From contig CALLKI010000060.1 of the NCBI GenBank assembly GCA_938008415.1, positions 13,046-77,045 on the forward strand: a stretch of 64,000 bases of DNA, in the 5' to 3' direction. Numbering within the stretch: position 1 is the stretch's first letter; each line of letters starts with the position of its first letter. This document shows positions 1 through 9,791 of this stretch, in pieces. This stretch comes from an uncultured Luteimonas sp. GTDB lineage: Bacteria; Pseudomonadota; Gammaproteobacteria; Xanthomonadales; Xanthomonadaceae. A program made the position numbers and the translations under genes. The notes under the pieces were generated by a model, which searched no databases, was not told the origin of the DNA, and saw only the letters and a program-made list of their open reading frames with translations.

Positions 1-1739
<1,739 letters not shown>

Positions 1740-1876
1740 CCGGCCGATGCCCGTGACTTCCCGGGCCGGGACACGCCAGCGCGTGGTTCCGGCCCGCTCC
1801 ATGCACGGCCATCACGGTACTGCCGTTTTCCGGATCCTCCTTCCCCGGCTGCCAACCTGACCCGCGAGGGACGCAC

Positions 1877-2776
1877 GTGTTCGACACCACGCCGCAGCTC
1901 GATTGCGCCGGCCGCATCCTGAAGCTCGACCGCCCGCGGGTGATGGGCATCGTCAACGTCACCCCTGATTCGTTCTCCGACGGCGGGCACCACTTCGACG
2001 TGGACTCGGCGGTGGCCCACGGCCTGCGCCTGGCGGAGGAGGGCGCGGACATCCTCGACGTCGGCGGCGAATCCACCCGCCCCGGCGCGGAGGAAGTGCC
2101 GGTGGAGGAGGAACTGCGCCGCGTGGTGCCTGTGATCGAGCGACTGGCGCGCGAGACCGGCCTGCCGGTGAGCGTGGACACGAGCAAGCCGGAGGTGATG
2201 CGCGCGGCGGTGGCCGCCGGCGCCGGCATGATCAACGACGTCCATGCCCTGCGCCGCGAGGGCGCACTGGACGCGGCCGCGGAGCTGGGCGTGCCGGTGG
2301 TGCTGATGCACATGCTGGGCGAGCCGCGCACCATGCAGGACGACCCGCGCTATGACGACGTGGTCGGCGAGGTGCACCGCTTCCTCGCCGAGCGCATCTT
2401 CGCCGCGGAGATGGCCGGTATCCCACGCAGGCGCATCGTCGTCGACCCCGGTTTCGGCTTCGGCAAGACCACCGGACACAACCTCGCGCTGCTGGCGCAG
2501 CTGGACCGGTTCGTGGAGCTGGGCGTGCCGGTGCTGGCCGGGCTGTCGCGCAAGCGCACGATCGGTGAGCTGACCGGGCGTGCCGATCCGCTGCAGCGCG
2601 TGCACGGTTCGGTGGCAGCGCACCTCATCGCCGTGCAGCGTGGCGCCAGGCTCGTGCGCGTGCACGACGTCGCCGCGACCGTGGACGCGCTGAAGGTGTG
2701 GAACGCGGTGGATGCGGTGCCGCTCCCGCGCGCGTCGCGCGCGGAGCCCGCGATCCGCTGGCCCGACGACGCCTGA
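1877..2776 (+). CDS. folP: Dihydropteroate synthase
   Basis: Condenses 6-hydroxymethyl-7,8-dihydropterin diphosphate with p-aminobenzoate in folate synthesis. The 299-residue protein has the diagnostic MGIVNVTPDSFSDGG motif near the N-terminus, GGESTRPGA, SVDTSK and the C-terminal GLSRK, spanning a full TIM barrel. The GTG start at 1877 is preceded by a purine-rich GCGAGGG at about 1864-1870. It lies 137 bp after ftsH on the same strand. In many gammaproteobacteria glmM follows folP; here the next gene is a convergent lipoprotein, so the cluster is broken after folP. Confidence 0.95.
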   Translation: MFDTTPQLDCAGRILKLDRPRVMGIVNVTPDSFSDGGHHFDVDSAVAHGLRLAEEGADILDVGGESTRPGAEEVPVEEELRRVVPVIERLARETGLPVSVDTSKPEVMRAAVAAGAGMINDVHALRREGALDAAAELGVPVVLMHMLGEPRTMQDDPRYDDVVGEVHRFLAERIFAAEMAGIPRRRIVVDPGFGFGKTTGHNLALLAQLDRFVELGVPVLAGLSRKRTIGELTGRADPLQRVHGSVAAHLIAVQRGARLVRVHDVAATVDALKVWNAVDAVPLPRASRAEPAIRWPDDA

Positions 2777-2844
2777 GCCCGCGGCCACGGGCGCGATGCC
2801 GGTTCCGGATGCCGGCATCATCCCGTTTCCCCGGTCCGGGGCGC

Positions 2845-5271
2845 TCAGTCGAGCGCGGCGCGGTTCCGTGCCCTTTCCGGCAGCGCGCGACCGTCCCGGG
2901 ATGAAGCCGGGGCTGCATCCATCGGGAGGACCGCGGCCGCGCGTGCCGGGGGTGGCATCGCGGCGGCCATGTTCAGGCCCGTGCGATGGGCTACCAGCGG
3001 CTGCGCGCCGTTGACCCGGATCGGCGCCAGCGACTGTTTCCAGTGCCGCAGCAGCTGGCGCAGGGCTTCGGGTTGCCGCGTCGAGGGCGGCGCGCCGGCC
3101 TGGTTGCGGCTGTTCTCGCCATGGCAGCCGGTGCAACTGCGGATCTCGCCGGGCTGCAGCGTGACCCAGACGCGCTCGCGCACCACCGGCACGCCCGAGG
3201 GATCGGTGGATTGCCAGCTCAGGGCACGGTTGGCCGGGACGAAGGCGGCACCGGAGCCATCGGCCGCGATCGCCACGCTGCCGGGCGGGCCACCCGGATT
3301 GGCCGGGTTGAAGGCCACGGCCGCCGGTTGCGCGATCACGCGCCGGCCGGTGCCGTGGTAGATCGAGTCGTAGTTGTAGGCGCGCACCTGGTTGGCCTGC
3401 AGGATCTGGTAGTGGGCGATGTCGTAGATCCTGCCGCTGCCACCGATGGTCTGCACGCCGCCGGGCACGCGCAGGTTGTAGGGTTGTTGCCGGTCGCCGC
3501 GGTCGCGGCTGGTGATGTCGCGCACCACCACCAGTGCCAGCCCGTTGGCCCTGAGCCAGCTGCGCAGCTTCTCCACGTCCACCTCTTCGGATGCGAACAC
3601 CGACTGTTCCGGCGCCTCGATCTGCTGGGTGGGCGACGGCGGGCGCGGGCGCGCCACCACTTCCACGGGATCCAGTTCCCACAGCGGGCCGCTGAAACTG
3701 CGCCGGTTGTCCGGGTCCCACCACGTGACCGATTTGGTGATGCCGGGCGTCAGCGCCGGGCCGGCCACCAGCATGCCGTCGGCGTCGGTCTGCAGTGCAT
3801 GCAGGCGCAGCTGGATTCCCTCCCCGGCGACCGGGCTCGGGGTGTAGGCCGCGACCATGGCACCGTTGCCCAGCGGCAACGGATTGCGGTAGCGGCCACC
3901 CGGCAGGCTGCCGTTGGACTCGGCGGGACGCGAGGCGTCGGTGATCGTCATCTGCTCGGCGTTGAGCGTCGGCGCGCCGGTGATGCGGACGATCTGGTTC
4001 GTGGTCATCGTCCCGAATTCGCGCGTGTAGATCGCGTAGTAGGTGCCGGGCGCGGTCGGGTCCTCGCGGACGTGGAACAGGCCGCCGTCCATGCGGATGT
4101 ACTTGCGGTTGGCGATCACGGACTGATTGGTGTAGTCCGACAGCGCGCTGTCGCCCGCGAAGGAGCGCGGCAGGTAGCCGAACGAGAGCTCGTGGCGGCC
4201 GATGTGGTTGAGGGTGAGCTCGCCGGTGCCATCCTGGTTCATCTGCCAGGGCGTGAACAGGTTGTAGGTGAAGCCGTTCACCTGGCCGTAGGGACTGTTC
4301 ATGCCGAGGCGCGATTCCGGGAAGGTCTCCGGCTGCAGGCCGAGCCTTGGTGCGTTGGCGGCCTCGCTGGCGTAGTCATGGGCGCCATAGCTGCCGGCGT
4401 CGGCCTGCTGGTCGCGCTGCAGGTGGTCCCAGCGGGTGAAGATCACACGGCCGTAGCTGTCGATGACCGGCGTGAACGCGCCGCTCGGGGTGTGGTTGAG
4501 CAGGCGCAGTTCGCCGGTGCCCGGATCCAGGCGCCAGATGCCGGTGATGGTCGGCGTGCTCTCGTATTCGTCCAGCTGCGGGTACAGGTGCGCCTCGCCG
4601 CCGCGCGGGCGGTCCGAGGTGAACAGGATCCGGTCCCCGCTGTCGTAGACCGGCGAGACGTTGTTGTAGCCGGCCGGCTGGTGCGGGACCCTGGTGATGA
4701 CCGCGGTCTGGCCCTTGCCCAGGCCGGTCACCTCGTACAGCTGCCACTTCGCGGTCGGGTGCACGTAGCGCTGCGGCGCCCCGCCGACCAGCATGCTGAA
4801 CACCGCCTTCGTGCCGCTCCAGTGCACCGCGGGCTCGCGCACCGCGATGGCGTTGGCGCCCTGTTCGCCGTCGCTGCCGAAGCCCGCTTCCTTCGTCAGG
4901 TTGCGCAGGGTGCCATCGGGGTAGCGGATCATCAGGTCGCCGCCGCGTGGGACGGACATCAGGCTGGGCAGGTGGTTGGCGAAGGTGGACATGCGGCTGG
5001 CGAACGGGTCGCCGCCGGGCACGGGCACCTGGGTGACGAACAGGATCGGGGTTTCGACCGTGCCGGCCGCGCGTGCCGTCGCCGCCGCGAGTGGCGGGCC
5101 GGCGGGCACGGGCATGGCGGAAGCCGCGGCGGGGGACGCGGCTCCCGTGGCGGTGGAGGTGGCGGTATTCCCGGGGCCGCCGGGATGGCAGGCGGCGAGC
5201 GCGAACAGCAGGCAGGCGAACGGGCCCGCGGACCACCGGCGGGACGGGGCACGGACTCGGATCCGGGTCAT
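2845..5271 (-). CDS. Hydrazine-synthase-alpha-like lipoprotein with one haem c motif
   Basis: An 808-residue exported protein. The N-terminus has an Arg-rich leader and lipobox LAAC with the lipidated Cys at residue 28, followed by an Ala/Pro/Thr linker. The body holds TolB/PD40-like propeller blades (RYPDGTLRNLTKEAG, AVHWSGTKAVFSM, RILFTSDRPRGG) that resemble the alpha subunit of hydrazine synthase and its relatives. One CTGCH haem c motif is at 713-717, followed by ENSRNQAG. HzsA-type homologues occur outside anammox bacteria with no known reaction. No hzsB or hzsC partner is nearby, so hydrazine synthesis is not implied. It probably acts in the periplasm or outer membrane as a redox or sensor protein. 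Folding family is fairly sure, function is not. Confidence 0.6.
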   Translation of the reverse strand: MTRIRVRAPSRRWSAGPFACLLFALAACHPGGPGNTATSTATGAASPAAASAMPVPAGPPLAAATARAAGTVETPILFVTQVPVPGGDPFASRMSTFANHLPSLMSVPRGGDLMIRYPDGTLRNLTKEAGFGSDGEQGANAIAVREPAVHWSGTKAVFSMLVGGAPQRYVHPTAKWQLYEVTGLGKGQTAVITRVPHQPAGYNNVSPVYDSGDRILFTSDRPRGGEAHLYPQLDEYESTPTITGIWRLDPGTGELRLLNHTPSGAFTPVIDSYGRVIFTRWDHLQRDQQADAGSYGAHDYASEAANAPRLGLQPETFPESRLGMNSPYGQVNGFTYNLFTPWQMNQDGTGELTLNHIGRHELSFGYLPRSFAGDSALSDYTNQSVIANRKYIRMDGGLFHVREDPTAPGTYYAIYTREFGTMTTNQIVRITGAPTLNAEQMTITDASRPAESNGSLPGGRYRNPLPLGNGAMVAAYTPSPVAGEGIQLRLHALQTDADGMLVAGPALTPGITKSVTWWDPDNRRSFSGPLWELDPVEVVARPRPPSPTQQIEAPEQSVFASEEVDVEKLRSWLRANGLALVVVRDITSRDRGDRQQPYNLRVPGGVQTIGGSGRIYDIAHYQILQANQVRAYNYDSIYHGTGRRVIAQPAAVAFNPANPGGPPGSVAIAADGSGAAFVPANRALSWQSTDPSGVPVVRERVWVTLQPGEIRSCTGCHGENSRNQAGAPPSTRQPEALRQLLRHWKQSLAPIRVNGAQPLVAHRTGLNMAAAMPPPARAAAVLPMDAAPASSRDGRALPERARNRAALD

Positions 5272-5425
5272 GGCAGGGGAACAGGGTCGGGGGAGCCGGC
5301 ATTATGGCCATGCCGGCTCCCTGGGCCACTCAACGGGGCATGAACCGGTGTCCCCCGTCGCAGTTCCGCCGTACCCGTCCCGAACCTGGACTGCCGGCTT
5401 CCGGCATGAAATGGATGCAGGGCGT

Positions 5426-6778
5426 TCAGCCGGCCCCGCCCTCCCGGCCTTCCACGCGCAGGCGCAGGCGGCCATCGTGCAGGCGCGCGGTGACGGCCGC
5501 GCCGGTGTCCACGGCATGCACGCTGCGGACGACGCGGCCATCCGCGTCCTGGACGATGGCGTAGCCGCGGGCGATGGTGGCCAGCGGGCTGACCGCGTGC
5601 AGCGAGCGCGCCAGCCCGCGCAGGCGCAGGGCGTCGCGCTGGAGCCTGCGCGCCAGCGCCGCCTGCGGGCGCAGGCGCAGGGCCTCGACCCGTTCGCGCA
5701 GCACCTGCAGCCGCCGCTGCGGGCGCATCGCCGCCAGCACCGCCTCGGCGTGGCGCAGCCGCGCGGCATGGCGTTCCAGCCGCAGCTGCCAGGCGGCCTG
5801 CAGCCGGCGCAGGGCCTGTTCGCGCCGGGCGCGGCCGGCGTCCAGCCGCGCCTGCGGGCGCAGCGCGTGCAGGCGCAGCCAGGCGCGGTCGGCGCGCTGG
5901 GCGCGTTGCTGCAGCTGCTGGCGATGCAGCACGGACAGCCGGCGGCGCAGGCCATCCAAGCGCAGCATCAGGTCGTCGCGGTTGGGCACCAGCAGTTCGG
6001 CCGCCGCCGAGGGCGTGGGCGCGCGCAGGTCGGCGGCGAAGTCGGTGAGGCTGAAGTCGGTTTCGTGGCCCACCGCGGAGACCACCGGCACCGGCGAGGC
6101 CGCCACCGCACGGGCGAGCGCCTCGTCGTTGAACGCCCACAGGTCCTCCAGCGAACCGCCGCCGCGGGCGAGCAGCAGCACGTCGTAGCGCCCGCTGGCG
6201 CCGGCCCTGCGCAGCATGTCGGTGATCTGGGCCGCCGCGCCCTCGCCCTGGACGGGCACCGGCAGCACTTCCACTTCGACCAGCGGGAAGCGCCGTGACA
6301 GCACGCTCAGCACGTCGCGCACCGCGGCGCCGGTGGGCGAGGTGAGCACGCCGAGCCGGCGCACGAAGGCGGGCAGGGGGCGCTTGCGTGCAGGGTCGAA
6401 CAGGCCCTCGGCCTGCAGCCTGGCCTTCAGTTCCTCGAACGCGCGCCGCAGCGCGCCTTCACCGGCTTCCTCCAGGCTGTCGAGCACGAGCTGGTAGTCG
6501 CCGCGGGCCTCGTACAGGGTCACGCGGCCGCGCGCCAGCACCTTCATGCCCTCGCGCGGCTGGAACCGCAGCCACTGGCTCTTCGGCCGGAACATGGCGC
6601 AGCGGACCTGGGCGCGGGCGTCCTTCAGGGTGAAGTAGAGGTGCCCGGAGGACGGGCGCGAGACGTTGCCCAGCTCGCCCTCGACGAACACCAGCGGGAA
6701 GGTCCCTTCCAGCAGGTCGCGGGCCAGGGCGTTCAGCTGGCTGGGCGTGAGGATCTCCCCGGTGATGGCATCGTTCAT
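5426..6778 (-). CDS. xseA: Exodeoxyribonuclease VII large subunit
   Basis: Large subunit of ExoVII, which degrades single-stranded DNA into oligonucleotides. The 450-residue protein begins with an OB-fold (EGELGNVSRPSSGHLYFTLK), then the catalytic core with GVLTSPTGAAVRDVLSVL and LARGGGSLEDLWAFNDE, and ends in a long Arg/Gln/Leu-rich helical region. The small subunit xseB is not in this window. It is divergent from ispG with only 47 bp between the start codons. A -10-like TATCCT lies exactly 6 nt before its ATG and there is no Shine-Dalgarno, suggesting a leaderless mRNA. Confidence 0.95.
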   Translation of the reverse strand: MNDAITGEILTPSQLNALARDLLEGTFPLVFVEGELGNVSRPSSGHLYFTLKDARAQVRCAMFRPKSQWLRFQPREGMKVLARGRVTLYEARGDYQLVLDSLEEAGEGALRRAFEELKARLQAEGLFDPARKRPLPAFVRRLGVLTSPTGAAVRDVLSVLSRRFPLVEVEVLPVPVQGEGAAAQITDMLRRAGASGRYDVLLLARGGGSLEDLWAFNDEALARAVAASPVPVVSAVGHETDFSLTDFAADLRAPTPSAAAELLVPNRDDLMLRLDGLRRRLSVLHRQQLQQRAQRADRAWLRLHALRPQARLDAGRARREQALRRLQAAWQLRLERHAARLRHAEAVLAAMRPQRRLQVLRERVEALRLRPQAALARRLQRDALRLRGLARSLHAVSPLATIARGYAIVQDADGRVVRSVHAVDTGAAVTARLHDGRLRLRVEGREGGAG

Positions 6779-6784
6779 GCAGGC

Positions 6785-6790
6785 AGGATA
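6785..6790 (-). promoter_or_regulatory. Predicted -10 element of xseA (leaderless)
   Basis: TATCCT, read on the minus strand, is followed by 6 nt and the xseA ATG. This spacing puts +1 at the A of ATG. No ribosome binding site precedes the start. Confidence 0.4.
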
Positions 6791-6813
6791 AACGTTGCCG
6801 CACCCCGGGCGGG

Positions 6814-6819
6814 TAAAAT
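6814..6819 (+). promoter_or_regulatory. Predicted -10 element of ispG (leaderless)
   Basis: TAAAAT (5 of 6 to TATAAT) is followed by 6 nt and the ispG ATG at 6826. No Shine-Dalgarno lies between them, so transcription probably begins at the start codon. Confidence 0.5.
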
Positions 6820-6825
6820 GCCCGC

Positions 6826-8109
6826 ATGTCCGCCCAGCCGCATCCCGAGCCTCCCTGCCACGCCGAGACGCGGCCCGCGTACGGCCCGCTGCCGCGCCGC
6901 CGCACCCGCCAGGTGCTGGTCGGCAATGTCCGCGTCGGTGGCGATGCGCCGGTGGTGGTGCAGTCGATGACCAACACCGACACCGCCGACGTCGCGGCCA
7001 CCGCGAAGCAGGTGGCGGAGCTGTGGCGCGCCGGCTCCGAGCTGGTGCGGGTCACCGTGAACACGCCCGAGGCCGCGGCGGCGGTGCCGCGCATCGTCGA
7101 GCGCCTGGCGATGCAGGGCATCGGGGTGCCGGTCATCGGCGACTTCCACTACAACGGCCACCAGTTGCTCGAGCGCGAGCCGGCCTGTGCCGAGGCGCTG
7201 GCCAAGTACCGCATCAACCCGGGCAACGTCGGCTTCGGCAGGAAGAAGGACGTGCAGTTCGCCGCGATCATCGAGAAGGCGATCGAGCACGGCAAGCCGG
7301 TGCGCATCGGCGCCAACTGGGGGTCGCTGGACCAGGCGCTGGCCGCGCAGCTGATGGACGAGAACGCGCGCCGCGCCGAGCCGTGGGACGCGGCACGGGT
7401 GTTGCGCGAGGCGCTGATCCGATCGGCGCTGGATTCGGCAGAGCGCGCGGTCGAGCTTGGCTTGCCGCGCGACCGCATCGTGCTCAGCGCCAAGGTCAGC
7501 GGCGTGCAGGAACTGATCGCGGTGTACCGCGACCTGGCCGCGCGCAGCGACTTCGCCCTGCACCTCGGCCTGACCGAGGCCGGCATCGGCAGCAAGGGCA
7601 TCGTCGCCTCGACCGCGGCGCTGGCGGTGCTGCTGCAGGAAGGCATCGGCGACACCATCCGCATCTCGCTCACCCCGGAGCCCGGAGCGCCGCGCACGCA
7701 GGAGGTGGTGGTGGCGCAGGAACTGCTGCAGACCATGGGCCTGCGCGCGTTCACGCCGATGGTGACCGCCTGCCCGGGCTGCGGGCGCACCACCTCGTCG
7801 TTCTTCCAGGAACTGGCCAAGGCGGTGCAGGAACACGTGCGCGCAAAGATGCCGGAGTGGCGGGTCACGCACCCGGGTGCCGAGAACCTGACCCTGGCGG
7901 TGATGGGCTGCGTGGTCAACGGCCCGGGCGAATCGCGCCACGCCAACATCGGGATCTCGCTGCCGGGCACCGGCGAGGCGCCCTCGGCGCCGGTGTTCAT
8001 CGACGGCGAGAAGGTGGCCACGCTGCGTGGCGCGGACATCGCGCGCGAGTTCATCGCGCTGGTCGACGAGTACGTCGAGACCCGCTATGCCCGCGCGCCG
8101 GGCGCCTGA
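6826..8109 (+). CDS. ispG: 4-hydroxy-3-methylbut-2-en-1-yl diphosphate synthase (GcpE)
   Basis: Penultimate enzyme of the MEP isoprenoid pathway, converting ME-cPP to HMBPP with a [4Fe-4S] cluster. The 427-residue two-domain protein has QSMTNTDT near the N-terminus, the TIM barrel, and the C-terminal cluster ligands in CPGCGRT and MGCVVNGPGE. The ATG at 6826 fits family starts and lies 6 nt after a TAAAAT hexamer. The PAP2 phosphatase gene downstream appears to begin inside its last codons. Confidence 0.96.
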   Translation: MSAQPHPEPPCHAETRPAYGPLPRRRTRQVLVGNVRVGGDAPVVVQSMTNTDTADVAATAKQVAELWRAGSELVRVTVNTPEAAAAVPRIVERLAMQGIGVPVIGDFHYNGHQLLEREPACAEALAKYRINPGNVGFGRKKDVQFAAIIEKAIEHGKPVRIGANWGSLDQALAAQLMDENARRAEPWDAARVLREALIRSALDSAERAVELGLPRDRIVLSAKVSGVQELIAVYRDLAARSDFALHLGLTEAGIGSKGIVASTAALAVLLQEGIGDTIRISLTPEPGAPRTQEVVVAQELLQTMGLRAFTPMVTACPGCGRTTSSFFQELAKAVQEHVRAKMPEWRVTHPGAENLTLAVMGCVVNGPGESRHANIGISLPGTGEAPSAPVFIDGEKVATLRGADIAREFIALVDEYVETRYARAPGA

Positions 8110-8788
8110 CCTTCCCGGGATCGTCCGCGGCGAGGCGCGGGAACTGCGCGAACTGGCCGGGCGGCAATGGCGGCGGATGCTGCTGTTGTTCGCCGGGGTG
8201 CTGCTGCCGCTGTGGGGCTTCCTGGACCTGGCCGCGCGGGTGCAGGGTGACGGGCTCCTGCCGTTCGACGTGCCGGTACTGCGGTTCGCCGAGGGCCTCT
8301 CGGGCGCGGGTCCGGACCGCCTGTTCCTGTTCTTCTCCGCGCTCGGCTACGGCTACGGCGTGGTCCCGTTCGACATCGCGCTCGTGGCCGGGCTGGCGCT
8401 GGCGAAGCGGTTCCGCGAAAGCGTGTTCGCCGCGGTGGCGCTCGGCGGCTCGGCCCTCTTGAACATCGCGGCCAAGCACCTGGTCGCGCGCCAGCGCCCC
8501 GCGCTCTGGCAGTCGATCGCGCCCGAGCCCACGTGGAGTTTCCCGAGTGGCCACGCCATGGGCTCGATGACGCTTGCCGTGGTGCTTGTCCTGCTCGCCT
8601 GGCCGACCCGGCTGCGCTGGTGGGTGTTCGCGGCGATGGCGGTGTTCGTGCCGATGGTCGGCTTCTCGCGCGTGTACCTGGGCGTGCATTACCCGTCCGA
8701 CATCCTCGCCGGCTGGACGGCGGCCTGCGCCTGGGGGGTGGGGGCATACCTTGTCGCCATGCGCGGCCGGATACCGCGCACGGGATAG
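8087..8788 (+). CDS. PAP2-family phosphatase (membrane)
   Basis: Integral membrane phosphatase of the PAP2/lipid phosphatase type, likely acting on an isoprenoid or lipid phosphate. All three PAP2 motifs are present: KHLVARQRP (K-x6-RP), PSGH, and SRVYLGVHYPSD (SR-x5-H-x3-D). About six hydrophobic helices. The frame is open from 8027, but I prefer the ATG at 8087, which overlaps the end of ispG by 23 bp and leaves about 30 residues before the first helix. The link with ispG suggests undecaprenyl-diphosphate or related recycling, but the substrate cannot be read from sequence. Confidence 0.85.
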   Translation: MPARRAPDLPGIVRGEARELRELAGRQWRRMLLLFAGVLLPLWGFLDLAARVQGDGLLPFDVPVLRFAEGLSGAGPDRLFLFFSALGYGYGVVPFDIALVAGLALAKRFRESVFAAVALGGSALLNIAAKHLVARQRPALWQSIAPEPTWSFPSGHAMGSMTLAVVLVLLAWPTRLRWWVFAAMAVFVPMVGFSRVYLGVHYPSDILAGWTAACAWGVGAYLVAMRGRIPRTG

Positions 8789-8791
8789 GGC

Positions 8792-9688
8792 TCACCCGGC
8801 GAGCCGTACCCGGTTGCGGCCTTCGTGCTTGGCGCGGTAGAGCGCGGCGTCGGCCGCGGCCAACAGCGTGGACCGGGTGGTGCATCCCGGCCCGATCGAG
8901 GCGACGCCGATGCTGACCGTGACCGTCTGCGGCTCGCCGCCCGGGGCGAAGCGGGCGGCCGCCACCGCCGCGCGCAGCCGTTCGGCGAAGTGCGCCGCCG
9001 CCTGGAGGTCGCATTCGGGCAGCAGCACCGAGAATTCCTCGCCGCCGATCCGGGCGGCGAGGTCGTCGCTGCGCACATGCTGCCTGAGGATGCCCGCGAT
9101 CTGGCGCAGCACATCGTCGCCGGCGATGTGGCCGTACTGGTCGTTGATCGGCTTGAACAGGTCCACGTCGACGATGCACAGCGACAGCTCGCGGCCGTGG
9201 CGCAGGGCCCGCGCGATCTCCTTGTCCAGCATCTCCATGAAGTGCCGCCGGTTGTACAGTTCGGTCAGCATGTCATGGGTGGCGAGCTGGTAGATCTCCT
9301 CGTGGTAGCGCGCCTCCACGCTGGTCTGGCTGATGAACTTCAGGATGCTCTCGCCGACCACGATGTGGTCGCCGTCGACCAGGACCGTTTCCTCGATCAC
9401 CTCGTCGTTGACCCGGGTGCGGTTGGTGGCGCCCAGGTCGCGGATGAAATAGGTGTCCCCCTCGCGCCAGATGCGGCAGTGCTGGCGGGAAACGCTCCTG
9501 TGCGGGATGAACAGGTCGGCTTCCTGCGAGCGGCCGACCAGGATCGGCGCGTCCTCGATGTCCGCGCGCCTGCCCAGGCCCTCGCCGTGGATCACCACCA
9601 CGCAGGCCGAACGCGGGCTCGGCCGGATCGGCCCGCTGCTGTAGAGCGTGCGCTGCGTCGTCTCGCGGTCGTCGTGGTGGTCAGCCAT
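8792..9688 (-). CDS. FHA-domain diguanylate cyclase
   Basis: A 298-residue soluble protein that should make c-di-GMP. The FHA domain (about 28-118) has VGRSQEADLF, SRQHCRIW and the conserved GATNRTRVN turn, so it should bind phosphothreonine. The GGDEF domain follows a short linker, with active site GGEEF at 215-219 and an intact I-site RSDD at 206-209, five residues upstream. The frame is open further upstream, but ATG 9688 places the FHA fold at a normal distance. It is divergent from a Ser/Thr kinase 103 bp away, which makes a kinase-phosphopeptide-FHA switch for c-di-GMP synthesis a reasonable inference. Confidence 0.9.
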   Translation of the reverse strand: MADHHDDRETTQRTLYSSGPIRPSPRSACVVVIHGEGLGRRADIEDAPILVGRSQEADLFIPHRSVSRQHCRIWREGDTYFIRDLGATNRTRVNDEVIEETVLVDGDHIVVGESILKFISQTSVEARYHEEIYQLATHDMLTELYNRRHFMEMLDKEIARALRHGRELSLCIVDVDLFKPINDQYGHIAGDDVLRQIAGILRQHVRSDDLAARIGGEEFSVLLPECDLQAAAHFAERLRAAVAAARFAPGGEPQTVTVSIGVASIGPGCTTRSTLLAAADAALYRAKHEGRNRVRLAG

Positions 9689-9791
9689 GGCCGTGGACGG
9701 CGGGAAAACCCCAAGTGTAGCCCGCCGCGGTCCCCCAAAGGGACTGCATCCGGTACTATCGGCCAGGAAGGCATGGCCGCCAGGGACGACC

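Noticed and set aside
2845..5271. Evidence of anammox metabolism
   Set aside because: Only an alpha-like subunit with one haem motif is present; no beta or gamma subunit or hydrazine dehydrogenase, and the genome is gammaproteobacterial.
2986..5343. A 785-codon plus-strand frame
   Set aside because: Shadow of the HzsA-like gene; the minus-strand reading has a lipobox, propeller motifs and a haem site.
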